A stretch of 64,000 nucleotides of DNA from Clavibacter zhangzhiyongii (GTDB taxonomy: Bacteria > Actinomycetota > Actinomycetes > Actinomycetales > Microbacteriaceae). Under the pieces are notes generated by a model, which did not search any database, was not told where the DNA came from, and was given only the letters and a program-made list of their open reading frames with translations. The position numbers and the translations under genes are program-made. Positions 15,708 to 24,216 of the stretch are shown here, piece by piece; within the stretch, counting starts at the first letter, position 1; each line of letters begins with the position of its first letter. The DNA is taken from NCBI RefSeq assembly GCF_014775655.1, contig NZ_CP061274.1, positions 1,302,001 through 1,366,000 of the forward strand, given 5' to 3'.

Positions 15708-16919
15708 CTACGCGTCGACGTCGAGCAGCCGGGCGAGCTCGCGGCCCATGGCCTCGCCCTCGATGAGGAACCCGTCGTGCCCGTAGTCGGAGGAGATGAC
15801 GACGACCTCGCCGCCGTCGATCGAGCCCGGGACGTGCTGCGCGATGAGCCGCTGGTCGGCGACGGGGAACAGCCGGTCGCTGTCGATGCCGACCACGAGG
15901 GTGGCCGCCCGCACCCGGCCGAGCGCCGCCTCGACGCCGCCGCGGTCGCGACCCACGTCGTGGGAGCTCATGGAGTCGATGAGCCGGATGTAGCTCGTCG
16001 CGTCGAAGCGCCGGGTGAACTTGTTGCCGTGGAAGTCGAGGTAGGACTCCACCGCGTACCTGCCCTCGTCGCCCATCGGGCTGATGCCGCTCTGCCACGC
16101 GCGCGCGAAGCGCTGGTTGAGCTCGTCGGGGCTGCGGTAGTTGAGGAGCGCCATGCGGCGCGCGAGCGCGAGGCCGCGGTGGGGGCCGTCGCCGTCGGCC
16201 GCGTCGAAGTAGTCGCCGTCGCGGTACGCCGGGTCCATGCGGATGGCTTCGGCCTGCACGGAGTTGAGGGCGATCTGGTCCGCGCTGGAGATGGCGGGCG
16301 CGGCGAGGACGGCGAGCCGGCGCATCCGGTCGGGGTGGCCGACGCCCCACTCGAGCGCCTGCATGCCGCCCATCGACCCGCCGACGACGGCCGCCCACTC
16401 GTCGATGCCGAGCGCGTCGGCGAGGGCGACCTGCACGGCGACCTGGTCGCGGATGGTGATGTACGGGAAGCGAGCCGCCCACTCGGCGCCGTCGGGCGCG
16501 AGCGACGCGGGGCCGGTGGTGCCCTGGCAGCCGCCGAGCATGTTCGGGGCCACCACGTACCAGCGGTCGGTGTCGATCGCGAGGCCGGGGCCGACGATGC
16601 CCGACCACCAGCCGCCCGTGGGCTGGCCGGGGCCTGCGGGGCCGCGCAGGTGGCTGTCGCCGGTGAGCGCGTGCAGCACGAGCACGACGTTGCGGCCGTC
16701 CGCGTCGCGCTCGCCGAAGGTCTCGTAGGCCACCCGCACCGACGGGATGCGCCCGCCCGCCTCGAGGTCGATCCCGCCCACCGACGCGAAGAGCCGGTCG
16801 GCGACGGGGTCGCCCTCGCGCCACGCGCCGGACGCGGGCGGGCGGCCGATCAGGGAGCGGATCTGCGCGTCCGTCACGAGGCTCGACGGGACGGTGTCCT
16901 CGGGTGTCTGCCAGTCCAT
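15708..16919 (-). CDS. metX: Homoserine O-acetyltransferase
   Basis: This 403-residue alpha/beta-hydrolase-fold enzyme transfers acetyl from acetyl-CoA to homoserine, the first committed step of methionine synthesis in actinobacteria. Visible features are the oxyanion region LVLHALTGDSH, GCQGTTGPAS, the nucleophile elbow VVGGSMGGMQALEW (Ser about residue 182), the Asp loop VVGIDSDRLFP and the His loop SDYGHDGFLIEG. It lies 41 bp downstream of metY on the same strand and should share its promoter, so acetylhomoserine synthesis and sulfhydrylation are co-expressed. Confidence 0.95.
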   Translation of the reverse strand: MDWQTPEDTVPSSLVTDAQIRSLIGRPPASGAWREGDPVADRLFASVGGIDLEAGGRIPSVRVAYETFGERDADGRNVVLVLHALTGDSHLRGPAGPGQPTGGWWSGIVGPGLAIDTDRWYVVAPNMLGGCQGTTGPASLAPDGAEWAARFPYITIRDQVAVQVALADALGIDEWAAVVGGSMGGMQALEWGVGHPDRMRRLAVLAAPAISSADQIALNSVQAEAIRMDPAYRDGDYFDAADGDGPHRGLALARRMALLNYRSPDELNQRFARAWQSGISPMGDEGRYAVESYLDFHGNKFTRRFDATSYIRLIDSMSSHDVGRDRGGVEAALGRVRAATLVVGIDSDRLFPVADQRLIAQHVPGSIDGGEVVVISSDYGHDGFLIEGEAMGRELARLLDVDA

Positions 16920-16960
16920 CCCGCTCAGTGAAGCACCCGCGACGGACGCGCGTCCGAGTG

Positions 16961-18331
16961 TTACGCCCCGAGCGGCCCGACGCCCTGCAGCGACGAGTCG
17001 TCCGCGGCGTCCTTGACCGCGCGCGCGGCCCGCAGGCCCGCGGAGAGGTCCTCGATGATGTCGTCGATGCTCTCGAGGCCCACCGACAGGCGCACGAGCC
17101 CGGGCGTGACGCCCGCCGTGAGCTGCTGCTCCGGCGTGAGCTGCGCGTGCGTGGTCGACGCCGGGTGGATCACGAGGCTCCGCACGTCGCCGATGTTGGC
17201 CAGGTGGCTGAACAGCTGCAGCGAGTCGACGAGCGCGCGCCCGGCGTCCACCCCGCCCTTCAGCTCGAAGGAGAGCACGGCGCCGACGCCGCGCGGCGCG
17301 TAGCGGTTCGCCGCCGCGTACCAGGGGCTCGACGGCAGGCCCGCGTAGTAGACGTTCGCGATGTCGTCGTGGGAGTCGAGCCACTCGGCGACAGCCTGCG
17401 CGTTCTGCACGTGCCGCTCGATGCGGAGGCTCAGCGTCTCGATGCCCTGGATGAGCTGCCAGGCGCTCGCCGGCGCGATGGACGCCCCCAGGTCGCGCAG
17501 CAGCTGCACGCGCGCCTTGATGACGTACGCGATCCCGTCGCCCAGCGCCTCCGTGTAGGTGACGCCGTGGTACGACGCGTCGGGCGTCGTGAGCCCGGGG
17601 AACCGCTCCGCGTGCTCCGACCACGGGAAGCGGCCGCCGTCGACGACCAGGCCGCCGATCACCGTGCCGTGGCCGCCGAGGAACTTGGTGGCGGAGTGCA
17701 CCACGATGTCGGCGCCGTGCTCGAACGGGCGGATGAGGTACGGCGTCGCGATCGTGTTGTCGACGATGAGCGGGACCCCGGCCGCGTGGGCCTTGTCGGC
17801 GACGGCGCGGATGTCGAGGATGTTGATCCGCGGGTTGCCGATGGTCTCCGCGAAGAAGAGCTTGGTGTTCGGCCGGACCGCGCGGGCCCAGGCCTCGGGG
17901 TCGTCCTGGTCCTCGACGAACGTCGTCTCGATGCCGAGCTTCGCGAGCGTGTACTTGAAGAGGTTGTAGGTGCCGCCGTAGATCGACGAGCTCGAGACGA
18001 TGTGGTCGCCCGCCTGCGCGATGTTGAGCACCGCGAACGTCGACGCCGACTGACCGGACGCCACGAGGAGCGCCGCCGTGCCGCCCTCGAGGGCCGCGAC
18101 CCGCTCCTCCACCACCGCCTGCGTGGGGTTCTGGATGCGCGTGTAGATGTTGCCGAACTCCGCCAGCGCGAAGAGGTCCTGCGCGTGCGCCGAGTCCTTG
18201 AAGACGTAGGAGGTGGTCTGGTAGATCGGCGTCGCGCGCGCGTTCGTGACGGGATCCGGCGCGGCTCCCGCGTGGATCTGCTGCGTCTCGAAGCGCCAGC
18301 CGGCTGCCCGGTCCTCGTCGTGGTCGCTCAT
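16961..18331 (-). CDS. metY: O-acetylhomoserine aminocarboxypropyltransferase/sulfhydrylase
   Basis: This 456-residue PLP enzyme of the Cys/Met metabolism family makes homocysteine from O-acetylhomoserine and sulfide. The N-terminus reads WRFETQQIHAGAAPDPVT. The cofactor region includes SGQSASTFAVLNIAQAGDH, the Asp of VDNTIATPYL and the Schiff-base Lys in HSATKFLGGHGT (about residue 216). Length (about 450) and the PRINILDIRAVADKAH segment fit MetY rather than MetB/MetC. The ATG at 18331 has a strong SD (GGAGGGACG). A TTGACC-N18-TACTGT promoter lies about 50 nt upstream, and a short ORF occupies the leader. Confidence 0.95.
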   Translation of the reverse strand: MSDHDEDRAAGWRFETQQIHAGAAPDPVTNARATPIYQTTSYVFKDSAHAQDLFALAEFGNIYTRIQNPTQAVVEERVAALEGGTAALLVASGQSASTFAVLNIAQAGDHIVSSSSIYGGTYNLFKYTLAKLGIETTFVEDQDDPEAWARAVRPNTKLFFAETIGNPRINILDIRAVADKAHAAGVPLIVDNTIATPYLIRPFEHGADIVVHSATKFLGGHGTVIGGLVVDGGRFPWSEHAERFPGLTTPDASYHGVTYTEALGDGIAYVIKARVQLLRDLGASIAPASAWQLIQGIETLSLRIERHVQNAQAVAEWLDSHDDIANVYYAGLPSSPWYAAANRYAPRGVGAVLSFELKGGVDAGRALVDSLQLFSHLANIGDVRSLVIHPASTTHAQLTPEQQLTAGVTPGLVRLSVGLESIDDIIEDLSAGLRAARAVKDAADDSSLQGVGPLGA

Positions 18332-18375
18332 CGTCGTCCCTCCCTCGTGCGTCGGTGCCGCCCGTCCGGGCGCAT
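18328..18375 (-). CDS. Possible 15-aa leader ORF coupled to metY
   Basis: ATG begins 4 nt below the metY -10 hexamer and encodes an Arg-rich 15-residue peptide (MRPDGRHRRTREGRR). Its TGA overlaps the metY ATG as ATGA. It contains no methionine beyond the initiator, so it does not look like a classical attenuator peptide. The 4-nt gap is short for a leaderless start, so expression is uncertain. Confidence 0.3.
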   Translation of the reverse strand: MRPDGRHRRTREGRR

Positions 18376-18379
18376 CTCG

Positions 18380-18409
18380 ACAGTAGGAAGCGCCGCCTCC
18401 ACCGGTCAA
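18380..18409 (-). promoter_or_regulatory. metY-metX promoter, TTGACC-N18-TACTGT
   Basis: On the minus strand, -35 TTGACC (18404-18409) and -10 TACTGT (18380-18385) are separated by 18 bp. This is the closest match to a full sigma-A consensus in the first 20 kb. The remaining leader of about 45 nt is too short for a SAM riboswitch. Confidence 0.65.
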
Positions 18410-18498
18410 CGCGGCCCGACGCGGGACGTAACCGGGCCGCATCGAGGGCGTGCGACGGACCGGGGCCGCGCGAGGCGGCCACCTGCTCGCGCGTTCCC

Positions 18499-18504
18499 TA
18501 CGCT
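18499..18504 (+). promoter_or_regulatory. -10 hexamer TACGCT, leaderless start of the SDR gene
   Basis: TACGCT ends 6 nt before the SDR ATG. Confidence 0.55.
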
Positions 18505-18510
18505 GGGGTC

Positions 18511-19308
18511 ATGTCCACAGCGAAGAGGGTCGTCGTCACGGGTGCGAGCTCGGGGATCGGGGCCGCCACCGTCCGCATGTTCCGGAGCCGGGGGTGGGAC
18601 GTCGTCGGCGTCGCCCGCCGGGAGGACCGCCTGCGGGCGCTCGCCGAGGAGACCGGCGCGTCCTACGCCGTCGCCGACCTCACGGTGCAGGCCGACGTCG
18701 ACGCCCTCCGCGACCACCTCCGGGAGACCGGCGACGTGCACGCGCTCGTCAACAACGCCGGGGGAGCGGTCGGCACCGACTCCGTCGAGGGCGGGTCCGC
18801 CGCCGACTGGGCCTGGATGTACGAGATCAACGTGCTCGCCGTGCAGCGCGTGACGAGCGCCCTGCTGCCCCTGCTGCGCGCCGGCGTGCCCGCGGGCGGT
18901 AGCGCCGACGTCGTGACCGTCAGCTCCATCGCCGCGCATGTGCCCTACGAGGGCGGCGGCGGGTACAACGCGGCGAAGGCCGCCGTCCACGCGATGCTCG
19001 GCGTGCTGCGCCTGGAGCTCGCGGGGGAGCCGATCCGCGTGATCGAGATCGCGCCGGGCCAGGTGCGCACCGAGGAGTTCTCGCTCGTGCGCTTCGGCGG
19101 CGACCGGGCCAAGGCGGACGCGGTCTACGAGGGCGTGCCGGGACCCCTCACCGCGGAGGACGTGGCCGAGGCGATCGTGCACGCGGTGGAGCTGCCGCCG
19201 CACGTGAACGTCGACCTGCTGAGCCTCAAGCCCGTGGCGCAGGCCGCGCCGCACAAGCTGGTGCGTCGGCCGCTCGCGGTGCGCGAGGAGCTCACCGACC
19301 GCGGATGA
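18511..19308 (+). CDS. Short-chain dehydrogenase/reductase (classical SDR)
   Basis: This 265-residue Rossmann-fold oxidoreductase shows the classical SDR pattern: cofactor motif TGASSGIG (residues 10-17), NNAGG, catalytic Ser in TVSSIAAHVPYE, and catalytic Tyr/Lys in GYNAAKAAVHA. ARRE after the second strand suggests NADP(H) preference. The substrate is unknown. The resemblance is to YdfG-like serine or 3-hydroxy acid dehydrogenases, but that is not decisive. It is divergent from metY and convergent with the TetR gene. A TACGCT hexamer 6 nt upstream of the ATG suggests leaderless expression. Confidence 0.88.
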   Translation: MSTAKRVVVTGASSGIGAATVRMFRSRGWDVVGVARREDRLRALAEETGASYAVADLTVQADVDALRDHLRETGDVHALVNNAGGAVGTDSVEGGSAADWAWMYEINVLAVQRVTSALLPLLRAGVPAGGSADVVTVSSIAAHVPYEGGGGYNAAKAAVHAMLGVLRLELAGEPIRVIEIAPGQVRTEEFSLVRFGGDRAKADAVYEGVPGPLTAEDVAEAIVHAVELPPHVNVDLLSLKPVAQAAPHKLVRRPLAVREELTDRG

Positions 19309-19356
19309 GCGCCCCCGCGGGCGTCGGGTGCCCGTTGCCGCGCCCGGCGGACCGCG

Positions 19357-20031
19357 TCAGGCGGCGGGGGCGGCCGGGACGGCGGGGATCTCCGGCAGCG
19401 GCCCCGTGAGGAAGCCCTGCACGACCGGGCCGTGCAGCGCGACGACCGTCTCGCGCGACATGCTCGCGATGGGCTCCATCCGCCAGATGTAGCGCGTGAT
19501 GGCGATGCCGCCGAGGGCCGCGCCGACGAGCGAGTTGCGGATGTCGGCCTCCGCGGCGGGGGTGCCCTCCGGCAGCGCGCCCATCCAGTGCTGCGGGGCC
19601 GCCTCGGCGAAGCGCTTGTAGGCGGTGCTGTCGTGGTCCGAGGTGACGGTGACCCAGCGCATGATCGTCGAGCCCACCGGGTGCTCCCACGTGTGCAGGG
19701 CCGCGTCGACCAGCGCGGCGCCGCGCTCCTCCACGGGCAGCTCGCGCATGCGGACGTAGGGGGCGAGGAGGTCCTCGGAGGGCCGGAGCGCCTCCTCGAG
19801 CAGGGCCTCGAGGGAGCCGAAGTAGTAGCGGACGAGGCTCGGGTCGACGCTGGCGGCCGCGGCGATGCGTCGGGCGCTCACGCGGTCGGCGCCCGACTCG
19901 ATGAACAGCATCCGGGCCGCGTCGATGATGCTGGCGCGGGCGTCGCCCGTGGTGCGGGGGCCGCGGCGGCGGGGTCCGGGGTCGTCCCCTCCACGGGTGG
20001 ATGCATCGAGCTCGTGCGCCAGTACGGCCAT
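19357..20031 (-). CDS. TetR family transcriptional regulator
   Basis: This 224-residue repressor-type protein has an N-terminal TetR HTH (about residues 32-80: IIDAARMLFIESGADRVSAR, then IAAAASVDPSLVRYYFGSLE), which is the canonical recognition-helix pattern ending in YYF. The C-terminal ligand domain is not attributable to a ligand class. The ATG at 20031 is preferred because GAGAGGGA lies upstream at good spacing. An in-frame ATG at 20052 would add seven residues. Its likely targets are its own promoter or the divergent terC operon, as suggested by position only. Confidence 0.86.
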   Translation of the reverse strand: MAVLAHELDASTRGGDDPGPRRRGPRTTGDARASIIDAARMLFIESGADRVSARRIAAAASVDPSLVRYYFGSLEALLEEALRPSEDLLAPYVRMRELPVEERGAALVDAALHTWEHPVGSTIMRWVTVTSDHDSTAYKRFAEAAPQHWMGALPEGTPAAEADIRNSLVGAALGGIAITRYIWRMEPIASMSRETVVALHGPVVQGFLTGPLPEIPAVPAAPAA

Positions 20032-20181
20032 GGGGCGTCCCTCTCGTGTCATGAGCGACCACCGTAACCGCGGGCCGTCGGCCGGATGCCCCGGATGGGG
20101 GAATTGTGAACAACCCGTCGGCCGCCATGTAGTTTCGTCGAGGCATGTCCGTGCCGCTCCCGTGCTGCAGAAAGCCTCCGC

Positions 20182-21219
20182 GTGCCCCTGGTCCTCCCTC
20201 TCCCGTTCGAGATCGTCTCCCTGACGGTGCTCGTCCTCGTCCTCGTCGCCGACCTGCTGATCGTCTACCGCCGTCCGCACGTCCCCTCCACGAAGGAGTC
20301 CGCCCTCTGGGTCGCGTTCTACGTGGGGCTCGCGCTGGTGTTCGCGGTCATCATGCTCGTCGTCGCGGGGCCCGAGCACGCGGGCCAGTTCGTGGCCGGC
20401 TGGCTCACCGAGTACAGCCTCAGCATCGACAACCTGTTCGTCTTCGTGATCATCATGAGCCGGTTCAGCGTGCCCCGGAAGTACCAGCAGGAGGTGCTCA
20501 TGGTGGGCATCATCATCGCGCTCGTGCTCCGCGGCGTGTTCATCCTGCTGGGCGCCGAGCTCATCGAGAGCTACAGCTGGATCTTCTACATCTTCGGCGC
20601 GTTCCTGCTCTACACGGCCATCAAGCAGGCCCTGGGGGACGAGGACGAGGAGAGCGAGGACTCGCTCTTCATCCGGTTCCTGCGCCGCCGGCTGAAGATC
20701 GCGCCGGACTTCGACGGCTCGAAGGTGCGCACGGTGATCGACGGCCGCAAGGTGCTGACGCCCATGGTCATCGTGTTCGTCTCGATCGGCACCACGGACC
20801 TGATCTTCGCCCTCGACTCGATCCCGGCCATCTTCGGCATCACCGAGTCGCCGTTCATCGTCTTCACCGCGAACATCTTCGCCCTCATGGGCCTCCGCCA
20901 GCTCTACTTCCTGCTCGGCGGCCTGCTCGACCGGCTCGTGTACCTCAAGTACGGGATCGCGTTCATCCTCTTCTTCATCGGCGTGAAGCTCGTGCTGCAC
21001 GCGATGCACGAGAACACGCTGCCGTTCGTCAACGGCGGCGAGGGCATCGAGTGGGCGCCCGAGATCCCGACGGTCGTGAGCCTCGTGGTGATCCTCGCGT
21101 CGATGATCGTCGCGACCGTCGCGAGCCTCATCAAGATGAAGGTCGACGGCGTCCCGATCACGGGCCCCGACGCCGCGCCCGCCCCGGTCGAGAGTGACGA
21201 CGACCGGGCCGGACGGTGA
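20182..21219 (+). CDS. terC: TerC family integral membrane protein
   Basis: This 345-residue polytopic protein has about 8-9 hydrophobic helices and the TerC signatures TEYSLSIDNLFVFVIIMSRF and GTTDLIFALDSIPAIFGIT, which carry conserved acidic residues in membrane helices. TerC/Alx proteins are linked to tellurite resistance and, more recently, to Mn2+ export that protects exported metalloproteins. Metal-ion export is therefore a reasonable inference. The start is GTG at 20182 with AGAAAG upstream. No upstream in-frame start is available. A PP2C phosphatase gene overlaps its stop by 4 nt. Confidence 0.9.
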   Translation: MPLVLPLPFEIVSLTVLVLVLVADLLIVYRRPHVPSTKESALWVAFYVGLALVFAVIMLVVAGPEHAGQFVAGWLTEYSLSIDNLFVFVIIMSRFSVPRKYQQEVLMVGIIIALVLRGVFILLGAELIESYSWIFYIFGAFLLYTAIKQALGDEDEESEDSLFIRFLRRRLKIAPDFDGSKVRTVIDGRKVLTPMVIVFVSIGTTDLIFALDSIPAIFGITESPFIVFTANIFALMGLRQLYFLLGGLLDRLVYLKYGIAFILFFIGVKLVLHAMHENTLPFVNGGEGIEWAPEIPTVVSLVVILASMIVATVASLIKMKVDGVPITGPDAAPAPVESDDDRAGR

Positions 21220-22049
21220 CCGAGGCGCGCACGATCTCGCTCGGCGGACGCCGCATCGACGTCTCCTGGGCCGCCCGCACCGACGTGGGCAGCGTGCGCG
21301 CCGTCAACGAGGACGGGCTCCTCGCGGATCCGCCCGTCTGGCTCGTCGCGGACGGCATGGGCGGCCATGCCTTCGGCGACCGCGCGAGCGCGACGCTCGT
21401 GGAGACGTTCGGCGGGCTGTCGGGCGACGCGCCCGTCACGCGCGACCTGATCGTCGAGGCCGTGGACGCGTCCAACGACGCCATCGGCGACCTCATCTCC
21501 GGCGACGACCCGCCCGGCACGGTCGCCGGGACGACGCTCGCGGGCGTCGCGCTCGTGCGCGCCGACGACGGCGCACCGCTCTGGATGGTCTTCAACGTGG
21601 GCGACTCGCGCGTCTACGCCTGGACCGACGGACGCCTCCAGCAGGTGACCGTCGACCACTCGGCCGTTCAGGAGCTCGTCGACCAGGGCCGCATGACGCG
21701 CGCGGAGGCCGAGCGGAGCCCCGTGCGGAACCTCATCACCCGCGCGGTCGGCTCCCACGACGAGGTCGAGGCGGACGAGTGGCTGCTCCCGATCGCCGAC
21801 CACCAGGTGTTCCTGCTGTGCTCGGACGGGCTCACCAAGGAGCTCGACGACTCCGCCATCTCCGCCGTCCTGCAGCTGGCGCACGTCGACGGCGGGGGCG
21901 TGGACCGCGCCGCGGACGCGCTGGTCGCGCAGGCGCTGGCCTCCGGCGGACGCGACAACGTGACCGTCGTGGTCATCGAGGCGACGGCGGCGGACGCGGC
22001 TCATGACGAGCCGATGGACGACGGGTCCGCGGGCGCGCCCATCGCCTGA
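21216..22049 (+). CDS. PP2C-family serine/threonine protein phosphatase
   Basis: This 277-residue PPM phosphatase has all major motifs: DVGSVRAVNEDGLL, VADGMGGHAFGDRAS (metal-binding Asp), GTTLAGVALV, FNVGDSRVYAW, FLLCSDGLTKEL and GGRDNVTVVVIE. It lacks a membrane anchor, unlike PstP, and so is a soluble, stand-alone enzyme dephosphorylating Ser/Thr targets of PknA/B-type kinases. The GTG start overlaps the terC stop (GTGA), indicating translational coupling. No kinase gene is nearby, so the substrate is unknown. Confidence 0.92.
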   Translation: MTEARTISLGGRRIDVSWAARTDVGSVRAVNEDGLLADPPVWLVADGMGGHAFGDRASATLVETFGGLSGDAPVTRDLIVEAVDASNDAIGDLISGDDPPGTVAGTTLAGVALVRADDGAPLWMVFNVGDSRVYAWTDGRLQQVTVDHSAVQELVDQGRMTRAEAERSPVRNLITRAVGSHDEVEADEWLLPIADHQVFLLCSDGLTKELDDSAISAVLQLAHVDGGGVDRAADALVAQALASGGRDNVTVVVIEATAADAAHDEPMDDGSAGAPIA

Positions 22050-22073
22050 GGAATAGCCGCGGGCACCCGGCGT

Positions 22074-22079
22074 TAGACT
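22074..22079 (+). promoter_or_regulatory. -10 hexamer TAGACT of the leuCD operon
   Basis: TAGACT ends 6 nt before the second of two in-frame ATGs of a short leader ORF and about 49 nt before the leuC GTG. Confidence 0.5.
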
Positions 22080-22082
22080 CCC

Positions 22083-22118
22083 ATGATGCGCGAGGGCACC
22101 CTCGCGCCCCTGCCATGA
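22083..22118 (+). CDS. Possible leuC leader peptide ([11 protein letters not shown])
   Basis: Two adjacent ATGs (22083 and 22086) begin an 11- or 10-codon ORF ending TGA at 22116-22118. The second ATG lies 6 nt below TAGACT, the leaderless spacing. The peptide has two Leu codons (CTC, CTG), and most of the ORF coincides with a perfect 8-bp hairpin arm pair. Its stop codon runs into the leuC ribosome-binding site (TGAGGAGAG). The layout suggests translation-dependent control of leuC. Leucine sensing is inference. Confidence 0.4.
   Translation: MMREGTLAPLP
22089..22106 (+). promoter_or_regulatory. Leader hairpin upstream of leuC
   Basis: CGCGAGGG and CCCTCGCG form a perfect 8-bp inverted repeat with a 2-nt centre, so about 7 bp with a 4-nt loop in RNA. 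It is embedded in the leader ORF, where a translating ribosome would disrupt it. Confidence 0.45.
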
Positions 22119-22128
22119 GGAGAGCCGC

Positions 22129-23598
22129 GTGCGGACTGCGAAGACCCTGGCCGAGAAGGTGTGGGCCGACCACCTGGTCGCCGAGGGGGAGGACGGGACC
22201 CCCGACCTCCTCTACATCGACCTCCACCTCGTCCACGAGGTGACCAGCCCGCAGGCGTTCGACGGCCTCCGGCTCGCCGGCCGTCCCGTGCGGCGCCCCG
22301 ACCTCACCATCGCCACCGAGGACCACAACACGCCGACCATCGGCATCGACCGGCCCATCGCCGACCTGACGAGCCGGACGCAGATCCACACGCTGCGCAA
22401 GAACGCCGAGGAGTTCGGGATCCGGCTGCACTCGCTCGGCGACATCGAGCAGGGCATCGTCCACGTCGTGGGTCCGCAGCTCGGCCTCACGATGCCGGGC
22501 ATCACGGTCGTCTGCGGCGACTCGCACACCTCCACGCACGGCGCGTTCGGCGCCATGGCCTTCGGCATCGGCACGAGCGAGGTCGAGCACGTGATGGCCA
22601 CGCAGACCCTGCCGCTCCAGCCGTTCAAGACCATGGCGGTCACGGTCGAGGGCACGCTGCGTCCGGGCGTCACGGCGAAGGACATCATCCTCGCGGTCAT
22701 CGCGCAGATCGGCACGGGCGGCGGGCAGGGCTACGTGCTCGAGTACCGCGGCAGCGCCATCCGCTCGCTCTCCATGGAGGGCCGCATGACCATCTGCAAC
22801 ATGTCGATCGAGGCGGGCGCCCGCGCCGGCATGGTCGCCCCCGACCAGACCACGTACGACTACCTCAAGGGCCGCCCGCACGCGCCGACCGGCGCCGACT
22901 GGGACGAGGCCGTCGCGTACTGGGAGACCCTCGCCACCGACGACGACGCGGTCTTCGACGCCGAGGTCTTCCTCGACGCCGACACCCTGGAGCCCTTCGT
23001 CACGTGGGGCACCAACCCCGGCCAGGGCGTCTCGCTGAGCGAGCCCGTGCCGGATCCCGCCGCCGTCGCCGACCCGAATGAGCGCGCCGCCGCCGAGCGC
23101 GCCCTCGCCTACATGGACCTCGCCCCGGGCACGCCCATGAAGGAGATCGCGGTCGACACCGTGTTCATCGGCTCCTGCACGAACAGCCGCGTGGAGGACC
23201 TGCGCGCCGCCGCCGAGATCGTGCGCGGCCGCACCAAGGCCGAGGGCGTCCGCGTCATGGTCGTCCCGGGCAGCGCCCGCGTGCGGCTCGAGGCGGAGGC
23301 GGAGGGCATCGACAAGGTCTTCACCGACTTCGGCGCCGAGTGGCGCTTCGCCGGCTGCTCCATGTGCCTCGGCATGAACCCCGACCAGCTCGCGCCGGGG
23401 GAGCGCTGCGCCTCCACCAGCAACCGCAACTTCGAAGGCCGGCAGGGCAAGGGCGGGCGCACGCACCTCGTGTCGCCGCTCGTCGCCGCGGCCACGGCCA
23501 TCCGCGGGACGCTCTCGAGCCCGTGGGACCTGCAGGAGCAGGGCGTGGTCGACGCCGCGTCGATCCGCCAGGCCGCCGCCGTCGGACAGGGGGTCTGA
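22129..23598 (+). CDS. leuC: 3-isopropylmalate dehydratase large subunit
   Basis: This 489-residue aconitase-family subunit interconverts 2- and 3-isopropylmalate in leucine synthesis. The 4Fe-4S ligands are visible: Cys of FIGSCTNSR (about residue 350) and the [10 protein letters not shown] pair (about 410 and 413). The substrate region includes [20 protein letters not shown] and [11 protein letters not shown]. The GTG at 22129 has a strong SD (TGAGGAGAG). It is followed after 3 bp by leuD, and the two form the active heterodimer. Confidence 0.96.
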   Translation: MRTAKTLAEKVWADHLVAEGEDGTPDLLYIDLHLVHEVTSPQAFDGLRLAGRPVRRPDLTIATEDHNTPTIGIDRPIADLTSRTQIHTLRKNAEEFGIRLHSLGDIEQGIVHVVGPQLGLTMPGITVVCGDSHTSTHGAFGAMAFGIGTSEVEHVMATQTLPLQPFKTMAVTVEGTLRPGVTAKDIILAVIAQIGTGGGQGYVLEYRGSAIRSLSMEGRMTICNMSIEAGARAGMVAPDQTTYDYLKGRPHAPTGADWDEAVAYWETLATDDDAVFDAEVFLDADTLEPFVTWGTNPGQGVSLSEPVPDPAAVADPNERAAAERALAYMDLAPGTPMKEIAVDTVFIGSCTNSRVEDLRAAAEIVRGRTKAEGVRVMVVPGSARVRLEAEAEGIDKVFTDFGAEWRFAGCSMCLGMNPDQLAPGERCASTSNRNFEGRQGKGGRTHLVSPLVAAATAIRGTLSSPWDLQEQGVVDAASIRQAAAVGQGV

Positions 23599-23601
23599 GC
23601 C

Positions 23602-24216
23602 GTGGAGCCCATCAGCCGCGTGACCGGCACCGCCGTGCCCCTCCGGCAGTCGAACGTCGACACCGACCAGATCATCCCCGCGCAGTTCCTCAAGCGCGTC
23701 ACCAAGACCGGGTTCGAGGACGCGCTGTTCTTCCAGTGGCGCCAGGACCCCGACTTCTTCATCAACCAGCCGGTCTACGAGGGCGCGACCGTGCTCGTGG
23801 CCGGCCCGGACTTCGGCACGGGCTCGTCCCGCGAGCACGCCGTGTGGGCGTTGCGCGACTACGGCTTCCGGGCCGTGCTCAGCCCGAGGTTCGGCGACAT
23901 CTTCCGCGGCAACTCGGGGAAGCAGGGCCTCCTCACGGGACTCGTGAGCGAGGACGACGTCGAGAGGCTGTGGGCCGCGATGGACGCGGAGCCCGGACTC
24001 GACCTCACCGTCGACCTCGTCGAGCGGGTCGCCACGGCACCCGGCCTGACGGTCCCCTTCGAGATCGACGAATACACTCGGTGGCGGCTCCTCGAGGGGC
24101 TCGACGACATCGCCCTCACCCTCCGGGATGAGGAAGCCATCACCACCTTCGAACACGATCGGGCCTCATGGCGCCCGCGCACCTTGCCGGCCCGGCCGGC
24201 AGCTCTGGAGAACTGA
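23602..24216 (+). CDS. leuD: 3-isopropylmalate dehydratase small subunit
   Basis: This is a 204-residue swivel-domain subunit with [20 protein letters not shown], the substrate loop [15 protein letters not shown] and [11 protein letters not shown]. It completes isopropylmalate isomerase with LeuC. The start is GTG, 3 bp after the leuC stop. Its stop is directly abutted by the murA ATG, so leucine synthesis and peptidoglycan precursor synthesis share a transcript. Confidence 0.96.
   Translation: MEPISRVTGTAVPLRQSNVDTDQIIPAQFLKRVTKTGFEDALFFQWRQDPDFFINQPVYEGATVLVAGPDFGTGSSREHAVWALRDYGFRAVLSPRFGDIFRGNSGKQGLLTGLVSEDDVERLWAAMDAEPGLDLTVDLVERVATAPGLTVPFEIDEYTRWRLLEGLDDIALTLRDEEAITTFEHDRASWRPRTLPARPAALEN

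Noticed and set aside
18332-18380. SAM riboswitch in the metY leader.
   Set aside because: With the promoter placed at 18380-18409 the leader is only about 45 nt, too short for any known SAM riboswitch, and no conserved core is visible.
20130-21197. TAGTTT at 20130-20135 followed 9 nt later by ATG 20145, opening a 350-codon frame in another phase of terC.
   Set aside because: The frame is Arg/Pro-rich and lies over terC, which has clear membrane motifs in its own frame. Either this hexamer is not the terC promoter or the ATG is bypassed.
22050-22128. T-box or classical rho-independent leucine attenuator before leuC.
   Set aside because: There is no T-box sequence, no T-tract and too little space. 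Only the small ORF with one hairpin is supported.
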